Assembly: GCA_048013815.1 (NCBI GenBank) | Contig: CM106586.1 | Coordinates: forward strand, 21,266,001 to 21,330,000 | Origin: Setoptus koraiensis | Taxonomy: Eukaryota; Arthropoda | Direction: 5' to 3' | Length of the DNA stretch: 64,000 bases | Shown here: one piece after another, positions 19,420 to 28,907 of the stretch | Layout: the number at the start of each line of letters is the position of its first letter | Numbering within the stretch: the stretch's first letter is position 1 | Made by a program: the position numbers and the translations under genes | Notes under the pieces: model-generated | What the model was told of the DNA's origin: nothing | What the model saw: the letters and a program-made list of their open reading frames with translations, nothing else | Databases searched by the model: none

Positions 19420-22281
19420 ATGACAGCAAGCAAAATAACTGCTCGTCGCTTGTCGGCCACCAATTGTATTGGTCAAGATTTGCAAAATTCTTCCACTATG
19501 GCCAATAATGACAAAAGGCTACGCAATAGCGGATCGACATCACTATCAATCCTTACTAATGTTACTATTGTTCATATAATAATATTTTTTATTACCAGCA
19601 GCTATGTCTCCGAATGTCTGCCAAATCAAATAAAAATAGGTGCATTGATTGGGCCCAATGAGGAACAACAGGAACAAGTGCTCAAAGCGGCTTTGGCCAA
19701 AATAAATCAGGACAATATATTGTTACCAAAGACAAGTTTATTACCCCGCGTAGAGAATGTAACTCTCGATGATTCGTTTGATGCCGATAGGAAGGCCTGC
19801 AGTTTGCTCAACGATGGCGTAGTTGCAATATTGGGCCCAATGTCTGGCTCGGCCTGGCAGCACGTTCAAGCCATTTGTGATTCACTAGAAGTACCCCATA
19901 TAGAAATACAGCCAGATTTGGGATTAAGACGCATAGATTTAGCCATTAACTTGTATCCGCCGTATGCAGTGCTAACAAAGGCCTACATCGACTTGATACA
20001 ATCGTGGAATTGGACCTCGTTTGCTGTGGTGTACGAGACCAGCGAGGCAATGATTAGATTGCAGGATATTTTCAAAGAATTAAATGGTATCTGGGCGAAA
20101 AAATGGTCTATACGATTGTTTCAGTTGAAAGAAAACACCAAATATAGAGATCTATTTTGGGTAGTGAAGAAATCAGGCGAACAGAATATTGTTTTGGATG
20201 TGAAAATAGAGCACATGTACGAATGTTTGAAGCACGCCCAGCAAGTTGGCCTCATGACAGAGAAACAAAGCTATCTAATAACATCGCTAGATTTACAGAC
20301 TATCGACTTGGAGGACTTTATGTACGGCAAAACTAAGATAACGTCGTTGCGGTTGATCGATCATCAGAATGCTGACCTAGGCCAGCTAGTAAAAGATATC
20401 AATACTGGTAATCAAATGCAGGCGAGTAGAAAGAGATATGATTCTAGGCAGTCAGTGGCCAGCAGCGCTAGCAGGCCAACAAAAGGTCCGACACAAAGCT
20501 CTGATCTATTAGTCCAGAGCGCCCTTATATATGACGCAATACATTTACTGGCTAATGGCATCAAGGAGCTGGATAGTGGTCAATCGATAAATATTCAATC
20601 GTTGTCCTGTGACAATCCTAGACAAACGTGGCAATTTGGTAGCTCTATAGTTAACTATATGCGTTCGCTTTCGTTTAAGGGCCTGACGGGTTTAGTTGCA
20701 TTCGACCAGTCTGGCCGCAGATCTGGCATAACGTTTGATGTGATGTCACTTAGCGAACAGGGCCTAGAGAAGATAGGCCAATGGTCAGAGAATGGCAACA
20801 CCAGTCTGAACATTGATCAGAATTTGTTCAATAAATATTTTGTGCCTGAGATAGACGCCATAGACACATTGGTGGTTACAACTAAACGCACTAAGCCCTA
20901 TTTTATGCTAAGATCAACGCCAAACAAACAAGAAGGCAACGACCAATACGAGGGCTACGCCGTGGATGTTATACACGAATTGTCTAAAATTGTGGGCTTC
21001 CGTTATATATTCAAAGAGGTAGAAGACGGCAAATACGGTGTAAAAACAACCCATCCCAATGGTACAGTCACTTGGAACGGCATCATTGGTGAAATTGTAA
21101 ATAATGTCGCCGATTTGGCCATCGTTGATCTCACCATAACGAGTCAACGCGAGGAGGCGGTCGATTTTACGTTGCCCTTCATGAACACGGGCATTTCCAT
21201 ATTGTTCAAGAAACCAACTAACAAGGTGACTACGTTGTTTTCGTTTCTATCTCCATTCTCGGTGGACGTTTGGGTCTATGTATTGTGCGCCTATTCCGGT
21301 GTCAGTCTGATATTGTTTATTGTGGGCCGAATATCGCCCTACGAATGGACCAACCCCTATCCATGCCGTCAAGAGGACCAGGTTATGCACAACAGTTTCT
21401 CGTTGCCCAACTCATTTTGGTTCACAATTGGCTCGCTCATGCAACAAGGCTCAGATCTGGCCCCAAAATCAATGTCAACGCGAACCATGGCGGGCATATG
21501 GTATTTCTTCACGCTTATAATGATATCATCGTACACTGCCAATTTAGCTGCCTTTCTCACAGTGGAGAAGGTTGTGTATCCTATTGAAAATGCCAAAGAT
21601 TTGAGCGAACAAACAGAAATCAAGTATGGCTGCGTTGAGAGTGGCAGCACCAGAACTTTTTTTGCCGACTCACAAATAGAGACGTATAAGAAAATCAGAA
21701 ATTTCATGGAGCATCACAAGACATTTGTCAAGTCGAACGAGGAGGGCAAAGAGAGAGTTGAGCAGGGCAACTTTGCCTTCTTCATGGAATCAACCTCAAT
21801 CGAGTACATCACAGAGAGAAATTGTAATCTCACCCAGATAGGCAATCTACTCGATTCTAAGAACTATGGCATTGCCACCAGAAAAAACTCCACTCACAAG
21901 CGACCATACAGAACGTTACTATCTCAGGGTATACTCCAATTACAAGAGAATGGTATGTTGCACGTTCTCAAAAATAGATGGTGGAAAGAGAGGCACGGCG
22001 TGGGCACTTGTTCCGACGACAACAAGGGTGGACAGGTCACAGAATTGAGCTTGGCCAATGTGGGTGGCGTTTTCGTGGTGCTGCTTGGCGGTTTGGGCTT
22101 CTCGTTCCTCGTCGCTATCGCTGAAAACTTTTATGAATACAAGATAAAAGGTAGAAGAACAACACATTCTGTGTGCGATCAAATGATGCAAGATCTCAAA
22201 TTTGCATTGTCTTGCAAGAACTCTACTAAACCAATGAGAAAGAGGCTGACTTCGCAAGACTCTAAAGACTCGTATCAATAA
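19420..22281 (+). CDS. Kainate-type ionotropic glutamate receptor subunit
   Basis: A 953-residue single-exon subunit of a ligand-gated cation channel. Features in order: hydrophobic signal segment near IVHIIIFFI; amino-terminal domain (~65-470); S1 (KPYFMLRST, YAVDVIHEL, LTITSQREEAVDFT with the ligand-binding Arg); M1; pore loop with SLMQQGSD, where the Q/R-site residue ~675 is genomically Gln; M3 SYTANLAAFL (~704); S2 (GCVESGSTRTFF, FFMESTSIEY with the ligand Glu); M4 near LANVGGVFVVLLGG. SYTANLAAFLTVE and the S2 sequence place it among kainate-like receptors. Length is near GRIK subunits. ATG 19498 has a better context (A at -3, G at +4) and a shorter signal peptide, so it may be the real start. 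Having no introns is unusual for the family. AATAAA is near 22344. Confidence 0.93.
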   Translation: MTASKITARRLSATNCIGQDLQNSSTMANNDKRLRNSGSTSLSILTNVTIVHIIIFFITSSYVSECLPNQIKIGALIGPNEEQQEQVLKAALAKINQDNILLPKTSLLPRVENVTLDDSFDADRKACSLLNDGVVAILGPMSGSAWQHVQAICDSLEVPHIEIQPDLGLRRIDLAINLYPPYAVLTKAYIDLIQSWNWTSFAVVYETSEAMIRLQDIFKELNGIWAKKWSIRLFQLKENTKYRDLFWVVKKSGEQNIVLDVKIEHMYECLKHAQQVGLMTEKQSYLITSLDLQTIDLEDFMYGKTKITSLRLIDHQNADLGQLVKDINTGNQMQASRKRYDSRQSVASSASRPTKGPTQSSDLLVQSALIYDAIHLLANGIKELDSGQSINIQSLSCDNPRQTWQFGSSIVNYMRSLSFKGLTGLVAFDQSGRRSGITFDVMSLSEQGLEKIGQWSENGNTSLNIDQNLFNKYFVPEIDAIDTLVVTTKRTKPYFMLRSTPNKQEGNDQYEGYAVDVIHELSKIVGFRYIFKEVEDGKYGVKTTHPNGTVTWNGIIGEIVNNVADLAIVDLTITSQREEAVDFTLPFMNTGISILFKKPTNKVTTLFSFLSPFSVDVWVYVLCAYSGVSLILFIVGRISPYEWTNPYPCRQEDQVMHNSFSLPNSFWFTIGSLMQQGSDLAPKSMSTRTMAGIWYFFTLIMISSYTANLAAFLTVEKVVYPIENAKDLSEQTEIKYGCVESGSTRTFFADSQIETYKKIRNFMEHHKTFVKSNEEGKERVEQGNFAFFMESTSIEYITERNCNLTQIGNLLDSKNYGIATRKNSTHKRPYRTLLSQGILQLQENGMLHVLKNRWWKERHGVGTCSDDNKGGQVTELSLANVGGVFVVLLGGLGFSFLVAIAENFYEYKIKGRRTTHSVCDQMMQDLKFALSCKNSTKPMRKRLTSQDSKDSYQ

Positions 22282-22688
22282 TGTAAATGTGTGACCATTG
22301 ACAAATGATGAAAAGTAATACACAATCAATTAATGAGATACAGAATAAAATTCATGTAATATGCAATTTGTTGGTTGATATATGTTGTTGTTCTCTACAC
22401 AGTATACAGTATAGTAGTAGATAATCAATTCTTTATATCACAATAGTCGCGCGTATTTAACAAAAACACGTGTCATGTTGTTTCGGCAAAGGAGACGATG
22501 CTCGATGCTTATTAATAAATTCTACTCATGATAGACTAAAAGACTGTCACTACAAAAATTGTTTATCGTATGTTTGTATGAATTAAAGACCTGGGGAAGG
22601 GGGGATTCTTTATGACTTATGTGTGACTGCTGAGTCTGACCTGCAACATGATTAAAATTGTAGCGAACATTGTGTGTGTTCGAAACCT
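22282..22688. other. Intergenic between convergent receptor and PP2C
   Basis: About 400 bp of AT-rich sequence shared as 3' flank by the two convergent genes. It contains AATAAA near 22344 and AATTAAAG near 22582. No gene seen. Confidence 0.4.
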
Positions 22689-24251
22689 TTATTTTGATTC
22701 GGGCCTAATCCTATTAATCACTTCCTCGATAACTTTACGTTTTGAATCTATTCCTCCACCAGGTGGAAGGTTTTTAAGTTCTGAGTACAAAAGTTGATTC
22801 AAAACACCAGTCAAACTAATTGTGGGGTCCACTCTCATTATTACTTCGACTTCTTCTCGGATCTGTCGATTTAGTTGCTCATCTTGCTCTATGGCCTCCT
22901 TTGTGACTGTGGGCGCACCTGGCAAAACAACTAGAACAATACTCATATTATCCCTACTACCCTTGTGCAAACAAGTATCGATGACAGATGAACAAATATA
23001 TTCCAAATCTTTGTGTATGCGCAATTGATAACGAATAAAATCGCACAATTCTTCATTTGACATAACATCGAATATACCATCACATGCCAGTACGAGAAAT
23101 TCGTCTAATTTAAGTTGTCTTGTTTCTATTGTGACTTCGGGTTCCGGTGACACCAGTTGTTCACACGGTCCTTTTCCCTCGACTTGTTTATATTCAAAGT
23201 CACCCAAAGCTCTAGAGACTGCTAGGGAACCATTAACTCTCTGTATCATGACGGAGCCGCCAGCGTTCTGTATCCGTTCTCTTTCGCCTGGATTAATTGG
23301 TTTGTGGTCTTCAGTGGAAAAGTAGGCTTCCCCATTACGTGAAAGCACGGCTCTAGAATCGCCACAATTAGCAAAATAGAAGTGCTGTGGAGAAATCATA
23401 GCGCAAACAGCCGTTGATCCACTTCTGTCTTCTCCAGGTAATGCTCTCATTTTTGCATCTAATTGTAGGAAACCATCATGGATTGCCTTTTTAACTTTTT
23501 CTAGTTCGCTAACAGAAATAGGCTTACTAAATTGTATTGTTGGTATCTCCATGCTACTGCTGTCACTCTTGTGATGATTTGTATTAAGTGATTCTTGTTG
23601 CTGTGTGGCACTAGAGGTGGTTGTTGTCGAGTTGTCGGTTGTTGTTTGGTTGTTGTCTGATGATGCAGGTGTTTCAATGGTGGTGTGTATGATGTTGTCT
23701 TTCGTAGTGGTCGTTTCTGGTGTTGTTGTTGTGGCTGCTGTTTCTGTGTCCGTAGTTGTCGCATCAGTCACACTTGAGGGTGAGGTCTCTCCCTTGCCTG
23801 AGTTCTGGAAAGGATCTGTGGCTGTGGTGTTGGTGGTGTTGGTTGTGGTGGTGGTTGTTGTTGTTGCTGCTGCTGATGATGTAGTGGCATTGGTTTGTTC
23901 CTCTTCTGAACTGTTACCACTCTCGTAGCCCCAGCCACGAACGGTATGAATTTTTGTTGGTACACTTTGTTGTTGTGTGCTGTTTGGTTGAAACTGTTGC
24001 TGGATACCCTGAAGTATAGTATCAAGGAGATTGTCGGCACTGTGGGCTGATACTTTCGGTCCAGCGTGGCCATCGAACACAGCGAAAAAGCTCCATTCGT
24101 CTAGGCCATAAGGTAGGCCAATTTTAGCACAATGGGCGTCCTCCATTTCTATGCGCCATCCTTGCATTGAGCTAATGCCATAGCGTAGGCCCATACCGCC
24201 ACCAGCCTCAGATTGTTTTTCTGTTTTAGGTTTATCCAAAAATGCACCCAT
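22689..24251 (-). CDS. PPM1A/B-type Mg/Mn-dependent protein phosphatase (PP2C)
   Basis: A 520-residue single-exon Ser/Thr phosphatase. The N-terminus follows PPM1A numbering exactly: R33, E37 and D38 in QGWRIEMEDAH, and D60/G61 in FAVFDGHAG. Later come the metal-binding ACDGIFDVM and GSRDNMSIVLV, plus FANCGDSRAVL. After the catalytic core a PP2C C-terminal helical domain is present (EVIMRVDPTISLTGVL). An insert of ~130 residues (about 110-240), rich in Thr, Asn, Gln and Ser, interrupts the core relative to PPM1A/B, between the QGIQQQF and FSKPISVSELEKV segments. The family dephosphorylates stress-kinase and TGF-beta pathway proteins; the insert has no predicted role. AATAAA (22693-22688, minus) overlaps the TAA stop. 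Its upstream region is inverted duplication A. Confidence 0.94.
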   Translation of the reverse strand: MGAFLDKPKTEKQSEAGGGMGLRYGISSMQGWRIEMEDAHCAKIGLPYGLDEWSFFAVFDGHAGPKVSAHSADNLLDTILQGIQQQFQPNSTQQQSVPTKIHTVRGWGYESGNSSEEEQTNATTSSAAATTTTTTTTNTTNTTATDPFQNSGKGETSPSSVTDATTTDTETAATTTTPETTTTKDNIIHTTIETPASSDNNQTTTDNSTTTTSSATQQQESLNTNHHKSDSSSMEIPTIQFSKPISVSELEKVKKAIHDGFLQLDAKMRALPGEDRSGSTAVCAMISPQHFYFANCGDSRAVLSRNGEAYFSTEDHKPINPGERERIQNAGGSVMIQRVNGSLAVSRALGDFEYKQVEGKGPCEQLVSPEPEVTIETRQLKLDEFLVLACDGIFDVMSNEELCDFIRYQLRIHKDLEYICSSVIDTCLHKGSRDNMSIVLVVLPGAPTVTKEAIEQDEQLNRQIREEVEVIMRVDPTISLTGVLNQLLYSELKNLPPGGGIDSKRKVIEEVINRIRPESK

Positions 24252-24324
24252 TTCTCTAATAATCTATGAGGGTTTCTCTTTATTTGTATATAATGTATTG
24301 TATAATAATTTGCCAATAATGTTA

Positions 24325-25427
24325 ACAATAACGATATGATAATAATTAATGTATGTATTTCGTTTTGTGATTATCAACTGTGATCAACGGTAATAGTGGT
24401 AATAATTGTAGTAGTAGCGGTAATAATGATGATAATAGTAATAATAATAATGATAAGAATTTTAGTGGTAAGTAATAATGTATATAATAATAGTGTAATG
24501 ACGATTATAGCAACAAAATCAGTGATGATGCGCTTGTGCCGTTTATTCAATTCAGCGAGCTGGAGTAGGGTGAAGATGATGCTAGTGGTAGCAATAATAA
24601 TAATAATAAAATCGATGATAAAGATGATGATGTTTATGTTTTTGTTTGATGCTAGCGTTGATATTTATGTAGAGTAAGTGATTGATTGATCAATTGAATG
24701 TGTATAATTGTTGTTGTTGTTGTTGTGATATTATTGTTGTTTGCTATTATGAATAATTTGATAATAATAATATACTAAAACTATCAATTCATCTTATTAT
24801 CATTAACAGTAAAGTAGACTCATGGTGCTGTTAATTACCAGCTTTGGCATTTCAATTGATTTTATTGTTCGTATCGTATTGGTTGCCTGATATATCGACA
24901 ACGGAGCTTTTTGCCCAGGCGATCTCAGCCCACTGGATGAACCCAAAGCAGTCTCTACAAATATTTGGTAGATAAACAGCTAATAATATAATATTTAATA
25001 TACAAATGCGGCATTAAAGCTGCAATATTTATATTCAGCAATAATAGGATATACTATATTTATATTATATATAAATAAATATATTTATATATAAATATAT
25101 GTGTGTATGGCCGAGGGCTTGTATGGATATCTTTCTCTGTCTGTCTCTCACTGCACAATGTCTGGAGCTGCACTCTATAACTGTAGAACTGTGAGTTAGA
25201 GAGAGCGAGAGACGGAGCTATCAGAATATAAAATAGCAGCAAAGCAGAAAAGGCTGCAATGGCAAACACACAGTAGACACAGTTTAAGAATCTCTTCTCC
25301 AATGTAGGTTCGTGCGCTATTACAGCGCAAATTTTGATAATTTTTTGACAGTATTCTTTGTGCATTTTCCTAAAACAACTCTGTGGGCATGCGTGCGCAA
25401 ACTTCTAGCGCCATTTTCGAACACAAT
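24325..25427 (-). repeat. Inverted duplication A, right arm (upstream of PP2C)
   Basis: Reverse-complement partner of 6339-6840. The outer part (25065-25427) is nearly identical to 6339-6690. The inner part (24325-24445) is homologous but diverged (CCGCTACTACTAC, GTTGATAATCACAAAAC read on minus). Between them, 24445-25060 has AATA/AAT-rich sequence without a left-arm counterpart, so either the right arm gained DNA or the left arm lost it. The arm ends abruptly at TTCGAACAC (25427), beyond which lies the 3' side of YJU2. Confidence 0.85.
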
Positions 25428-25560
25428 TACAGTTTTCTCGGCGCCACAATGCGCTCACATGTGGTTCCACTTGCAGAACATGTTGGCCAGAAATAAAACA
25501 ACATGGAGAGGAACGTCTGGAAAGATTCTGGCCACTTTCGGTCTCTTTATCGGTGGGAAT
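25428..25560. other. Short interval 3' of YJU2
   Basis: About 130 bp between inverted-repeat arm A and the YJU2 stop. A plus-strand open frame runs through it into antisense YJU2 (hydrophobic [14 protein letters not shown]), but it has no independent support and is not called. Confidence 0.3.
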
Positions 25561-26274
25561 TTATTTTTTAGACTTCGGCTTTATTATAATACCCGAAACT
25601 CTCTTTTTCTTGACCGGTATGGGCCTGGAGGTAGATGCCATGGGTTCAGGTTCAGCTGTAGCTACTCGTCGCTGCGCGATGATTGCCCTGGCTAGAATTC
25701 GATCCTCGTCCATTTGCTTCTGAGCTTCGAGCGATTCACTTTGCCTAGCGGCATCCAAGAGAGAATCAAAGTCAACGGATATTTGCCGCTGATTGATGAC
25801 TCTGAGATTTTGGATTTGCTCGCTAGCTTCCATTTCATTTTTTGATGCATTCGTCCTAGCCTCTAGGTGCTTCATAGGGTTGATCTTTTCTTCCTCTTCT
25901 TCTGCGATGGCGTCGTCTTCTGCTTGTTTCTCTGCCATCTTTAGGGCCATGAAGTTTTGAGTGGCACCATGCTCCACAATATAATCACCCTCCTTCGGAG
26001 CGGTCTTGAAAGTAATCTCTGCCATACATTTGGGACATTTAATATAAAACCTAAACACCGACAGACCCATGTAAGTTTCGTCGGTGACTGTCTCTTTTCT
26101 TGCATTGAATTTCCTCGCCTTAGCTATGTAATCACCACAGGTGTTACATTTCATGTTGAAGGGGGCCATGGTACGCACCTTGTGCTGTTTACTTTTCCCT
26201 CCCTTCAAACGAGGTATTTTGCTTGCATCAAAGTCCGGTGGATAGTACTTATTGAGTACCTTTCTTTCAGACAT
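25561..26274 (-). CDS. YJU2: YJU2/CCDC94 splicing factor (CWC16 family)
   Basis: A 237-residue protein. YJU2 is a step-I splicing factor that joins the spliceosome's catalytic core. The N-terminal half is very close to the animal family: [59 protein letters not shown] and EHGATQNF. The two CxxC pairs (C43/C46, C80/C83) form the expected zinc site. An acidic helical stretch and [18 protein letters not shown] follow, then a basic C-terminus. It is shorter than human YJU2 (~320), mainly in the C-terminal tail. Single exon. The AATAAA on minus (25565-25560) overlaps the TAA stop. A decayed duplicate of its 3' end lies near 31305-31420. Confidence 0.95.
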   Translation of the reverse strand: MSERKVLNKYYPPDFDASKIPRLKGGKSKQHKVRTMAPFNMKCNTCGDYIAKARKFNARKETVTDETYMGLSVFRFYIKCPKCMAEITFKTAPKEGDYIVEHGATQNFMALKMAEKQAEDDAIAEEEEEKINPMKHLEARTNASKNEMEASEQIQNLRVINQRQISVDFDSLLDAARQSESLEAQKQMDEDRILARAIIAQRRVATAEPEPMASTSRPIPVKKKRVSGIIIKPKSKK

Positions 26275-26759
26275 TCTTGTGGATAATATCTAGGCTGTAG
26301 TCAGTTGGAAAGGCGTGTGTCCGTAAATGAAGATATAATAATAATGCAATAATGAAGATATTGCATGGGGTCGTTGCAAATGAAGAGTGGCTGTCAATGG
26401 TTTTACATTTGACAGAGCGCAACAACTATGCGTTTTGTGGCTTTGTCTTCGGTAAAAAACTGCACAGAATGTCAGAATCCACCCCTTGGAAAATGAACTG
26501 TAGAAGCTAGATATCGCAACGGTGTGCTGACGCTACATCCAACCTCGAATAGTCAGGCTTGATTCTGAGCTGCACACAGCACAGGATTCGTCGAATTTTT
26601 TTGAATTCTGCGCTAAGAAACGTCAATAGAGCTCTATTCGTACGATCGAAAATAGGAAAAAATGTGATCAGCAGTCACATTTGTTGTCAGTCGTGTTTGG
26701 AGTTAGATCACTGTGTCGTCAAATACTAAATAAAACATTAAAAAGGCACCCTAGCAGTC
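26275..26759. promoter_or_regulatory. Shared upstream region of divergent YJU2 and SNX3
   Basis: 485 bp separate two divergent starts, so both promoters must lie here. An initiator-like TTGTCAGTCGTG lies near 26682, about 75 bp before the SNX3 ATG. The part from ~26600 to the SNX3 start is also present in decayed form at 31436-31600. Confidence 0.45.
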
Positions 26760-27444
26760 ATGGCGGCAGCTGAACCACCCAACTCTGAAGCAACCAGAAG
26801 ACTACAGAGTAAAAAACAGACCCTAGATGATGCCTATGCAGCTCCAGCGAATTTTCTCGAAATAGATGTAGTCAACCCTATCACTCATGGTGTGGCAAGA
26901 AATCGATACACAGACTTTGAAGTCAGAATGCAGGTTTGTTACATGTAAAAGAATATGATATCTTTGTGCTCTTTAACTACACCATGCTGATCCGTATTCT
27001 GATACCGTTACCTATCGCTCATAGACAAATCTACCGGTATTCAAATTGAAGGAATCGAATGTCAGGAGACGCTACAGTGATTTCGAGTGGTTGAGGAATG
27101 AACTAGAACGTGATAGCAAGATTGTTGTTCCACCATTGCCGGGTAAGTTGAAAGTGAAATAACGCCCTGCTAGACATTACAAACCCGAATATCATGCTTG
27201 TTCATGCTTATACTGAGGCTTCTCTCTGCTTGCAGGCAAGGCTTGGAAGCGACAAATACCCTTTCGTGGCGACGATGGAATTTACGAGGAGGAATTTGTA
27301 GAGGACAGAAGAAAAGGTCTCGAGACCTTCATAAACAAGGTTGCTGGACATCCTTTGGCTCAAAATGAGAAGTGCCTCCACATGTTTCTGCAGGAGCCCA
27401 TTATTGACCGTAGTTATGTACCTGGAAAAATAAGAACTCCTTGA
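26760..27444 (+). CDS. SNX3: Sorting nexin 3/12 homologue (PX-only)
   Basis: Three exons, 26760-26933, 27025-27142 and 27236-27444, with introns of 91 and 93 bp (GTTTGT...ATAG, GTAAGT...TGCAG), encode 166 residues, the usual SNX3/12 length. SNX3 binds PI3P on early endosomes and works with retromer, for example in Wntless recycling. Family hallmarks: [18 protein letters not shown], the linker into exon 2 ([20 protein letters not shown]), the PI3P-contacting RRRYSDFEW (residues ~72-80), [20 protein letters not shown], and [20 protein letters not shown]. The stop lies only 14 bp from the stop of the convergent PPP4R2. A decayed copy of exons 1-2 is present at 31436-31857. Confidence 0.96.
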
Positions 27445-27458
27445 TACAAATTTATTAA

Positions 27459-28105
27459 TTAATCACTTACGAAGTCAGACGTGTGATTCGCCTCGCATGA
27501 GGATATAACACGGAGATTCTTTTCGAAACCGCGCATGAATTTATCACATCTCTCGTAATATTTATATGGAGAAACCAAAAGTTCACATATCCTTTGTATT
27601 GTGAACGGCGCCTCGTTTAAAGATTCCAATAAATCCAATAGATCTAATCTAGATTTTTCAAGATTGAACTCTTCGACGTTCGGTTCCCATTTGATGGAAT
27701 CTTCCTGGTTTGTTTTCTTGTTAGAATATTCATCTACGATTATTTCAAAATGTCTTTTGATAACAGGCTTGAGTATGGACCACTCAATACTATATGAGCG
27801 AAGAAATGTCAACAAGCAAATGAGGTATGATTAGATAAGTGAAAGACCGTTTATTTAGTGTGAACCATTCACCACTACTAACCATGGATCCCCAGTTTTG
27901 GCGATATTTTCTAGGTGGTGTATTATAGGCTCTGGTATACGTGAATCTTTGTCCGTATGATGGAAATCTGTGATTGAGATGAGTTTAGATAAGATCAGTT
28001 ACATTAATACTACTTAAAGTATAACTCTTTGTCGAAGATCGGCAGGTATCACTCACTATTGAAAGCTTCTAGGAGCGCATCTTGATTTTTTTTCTCGTCC
28101 ATCAT
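27459..28105 (-). CDS. PPP4R2: PPP4R2 homologue, short form
   Basis: Three exons, 28105-28057, 27967-27883 and 27789-27459, with introns of 89 and 93 bp, encode 154 residues. PPP4R2 is a regulatory subunit of protein phosphatase 4, acting in DNA-damage and centrosome functions. The N-terminus (DALLEAFNNF, HHLENIAKTGDP, then IEWSILKPVIKRHFEI) and the core (APFTIQRICELLVSPYKYY, CDKFMRGFEKNLRVIS) match the family. The splices restore the family sequence AKTG...W that no single frame gives. It ends at VSD, while relatives carry a long disordered C-terminal tail. A GTAAGTG at the stop could be a donor, but AATAAA follows within ~10 bases, so the short form is preferred. ATG 28102 is an alternative start. 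Confidence 0.85.
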
Positions 28106-28109
28106 CCAG

Positions 28110-28700
28110 GATTCCAGATAAGCGTAAACAAGCGTACCAAGCTAGCAAATGTCACATTACTGTCGTTGATCTGTCGGATGGCGTCCAGGCAGATGGTTTC
28201 TGCTACCAGCGATTACTATTGCATCAACACACTTAGAGAAATGATCCAAATTAAATTTTTTTCTTTTGCAAGTTGTAGCCTAGCGCGGATCTCAAGGAAT
28301 GCACTGTTTATCCTGCAGCTATTTGGCGATGGGTTTGATTGAGCAGGCGCAGAAGAAATGATCCTCTTTCGGCCGTATTCTCTGTAAATAACAACTAATA
28401 GTTTAGGGCGCGTACTTTGAACAAAATTTCCAAAGGTTGTGGTGGGTGTGAAAACTTAATCTCTTTTGTCAGCTGAATAGTTGGCAATTCATCAAATGTT
28501 GGGCAAAAATTTCCCCATCCTCGTGTAACTTTTGCTGTACCCAAGCGAAGATGAATCTAACAAGACTGTAAGATCGGATTGGCAACAAAAAATTCTAATC
28601 ATGTTGATCGGCTTCCAGGTCTAAAAAATCCGGCCCGAGATTTGATCTCAATGAAGTTCTCAGGCAGTGATGGTAGAGGTTGAAATCAATATGAAGAAGA
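28110..28700 (-). pseudogene. Decayed coding-like segment, unidentified
   Basis: On the minus strand, several frames read like protein but are broken by stops and frame changes. Examples are GWGNFCPTFDELPTIQL and FSHPPQPLEILFK in one frame, FIFAWVQQKLHEDGEIF in another, and DHFSKCVDAIVIAGSR and LDAIRQINDSNVTF nearer PPP4R2. I could not identify a family or assemble sensible exons. It may be an old gene relic or a diverged multi-exon gene. It lies within the interval lost from the second copy of the segmental duplication. Confidence 0.3.
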
Positions 28701-28907
28701 ATCCCCATATGTAGATGTACATTGTATGAATATAAGTCCCGACACAAGAGTAAACTTTATACTTTGAACTGTCGGCTAATGTCATCCCAGCACGATTAGA
28801 CTAACCTCAACAAGTTGTTAGGCGGGACTTTTCGATAAGCTTGACATGGTACATGAGTATCATCCAACTGTGTATAGTCTTGGGGAGCTACCGACAGCAT
28901 GCCGATG

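Noticed and set aside
25312-25695. Plus-strand frame overlapping the 3' end of YJU2
   Set aside because: Most of its length is antisense to conserved YJU2 codons or lies in the duplicated arm.
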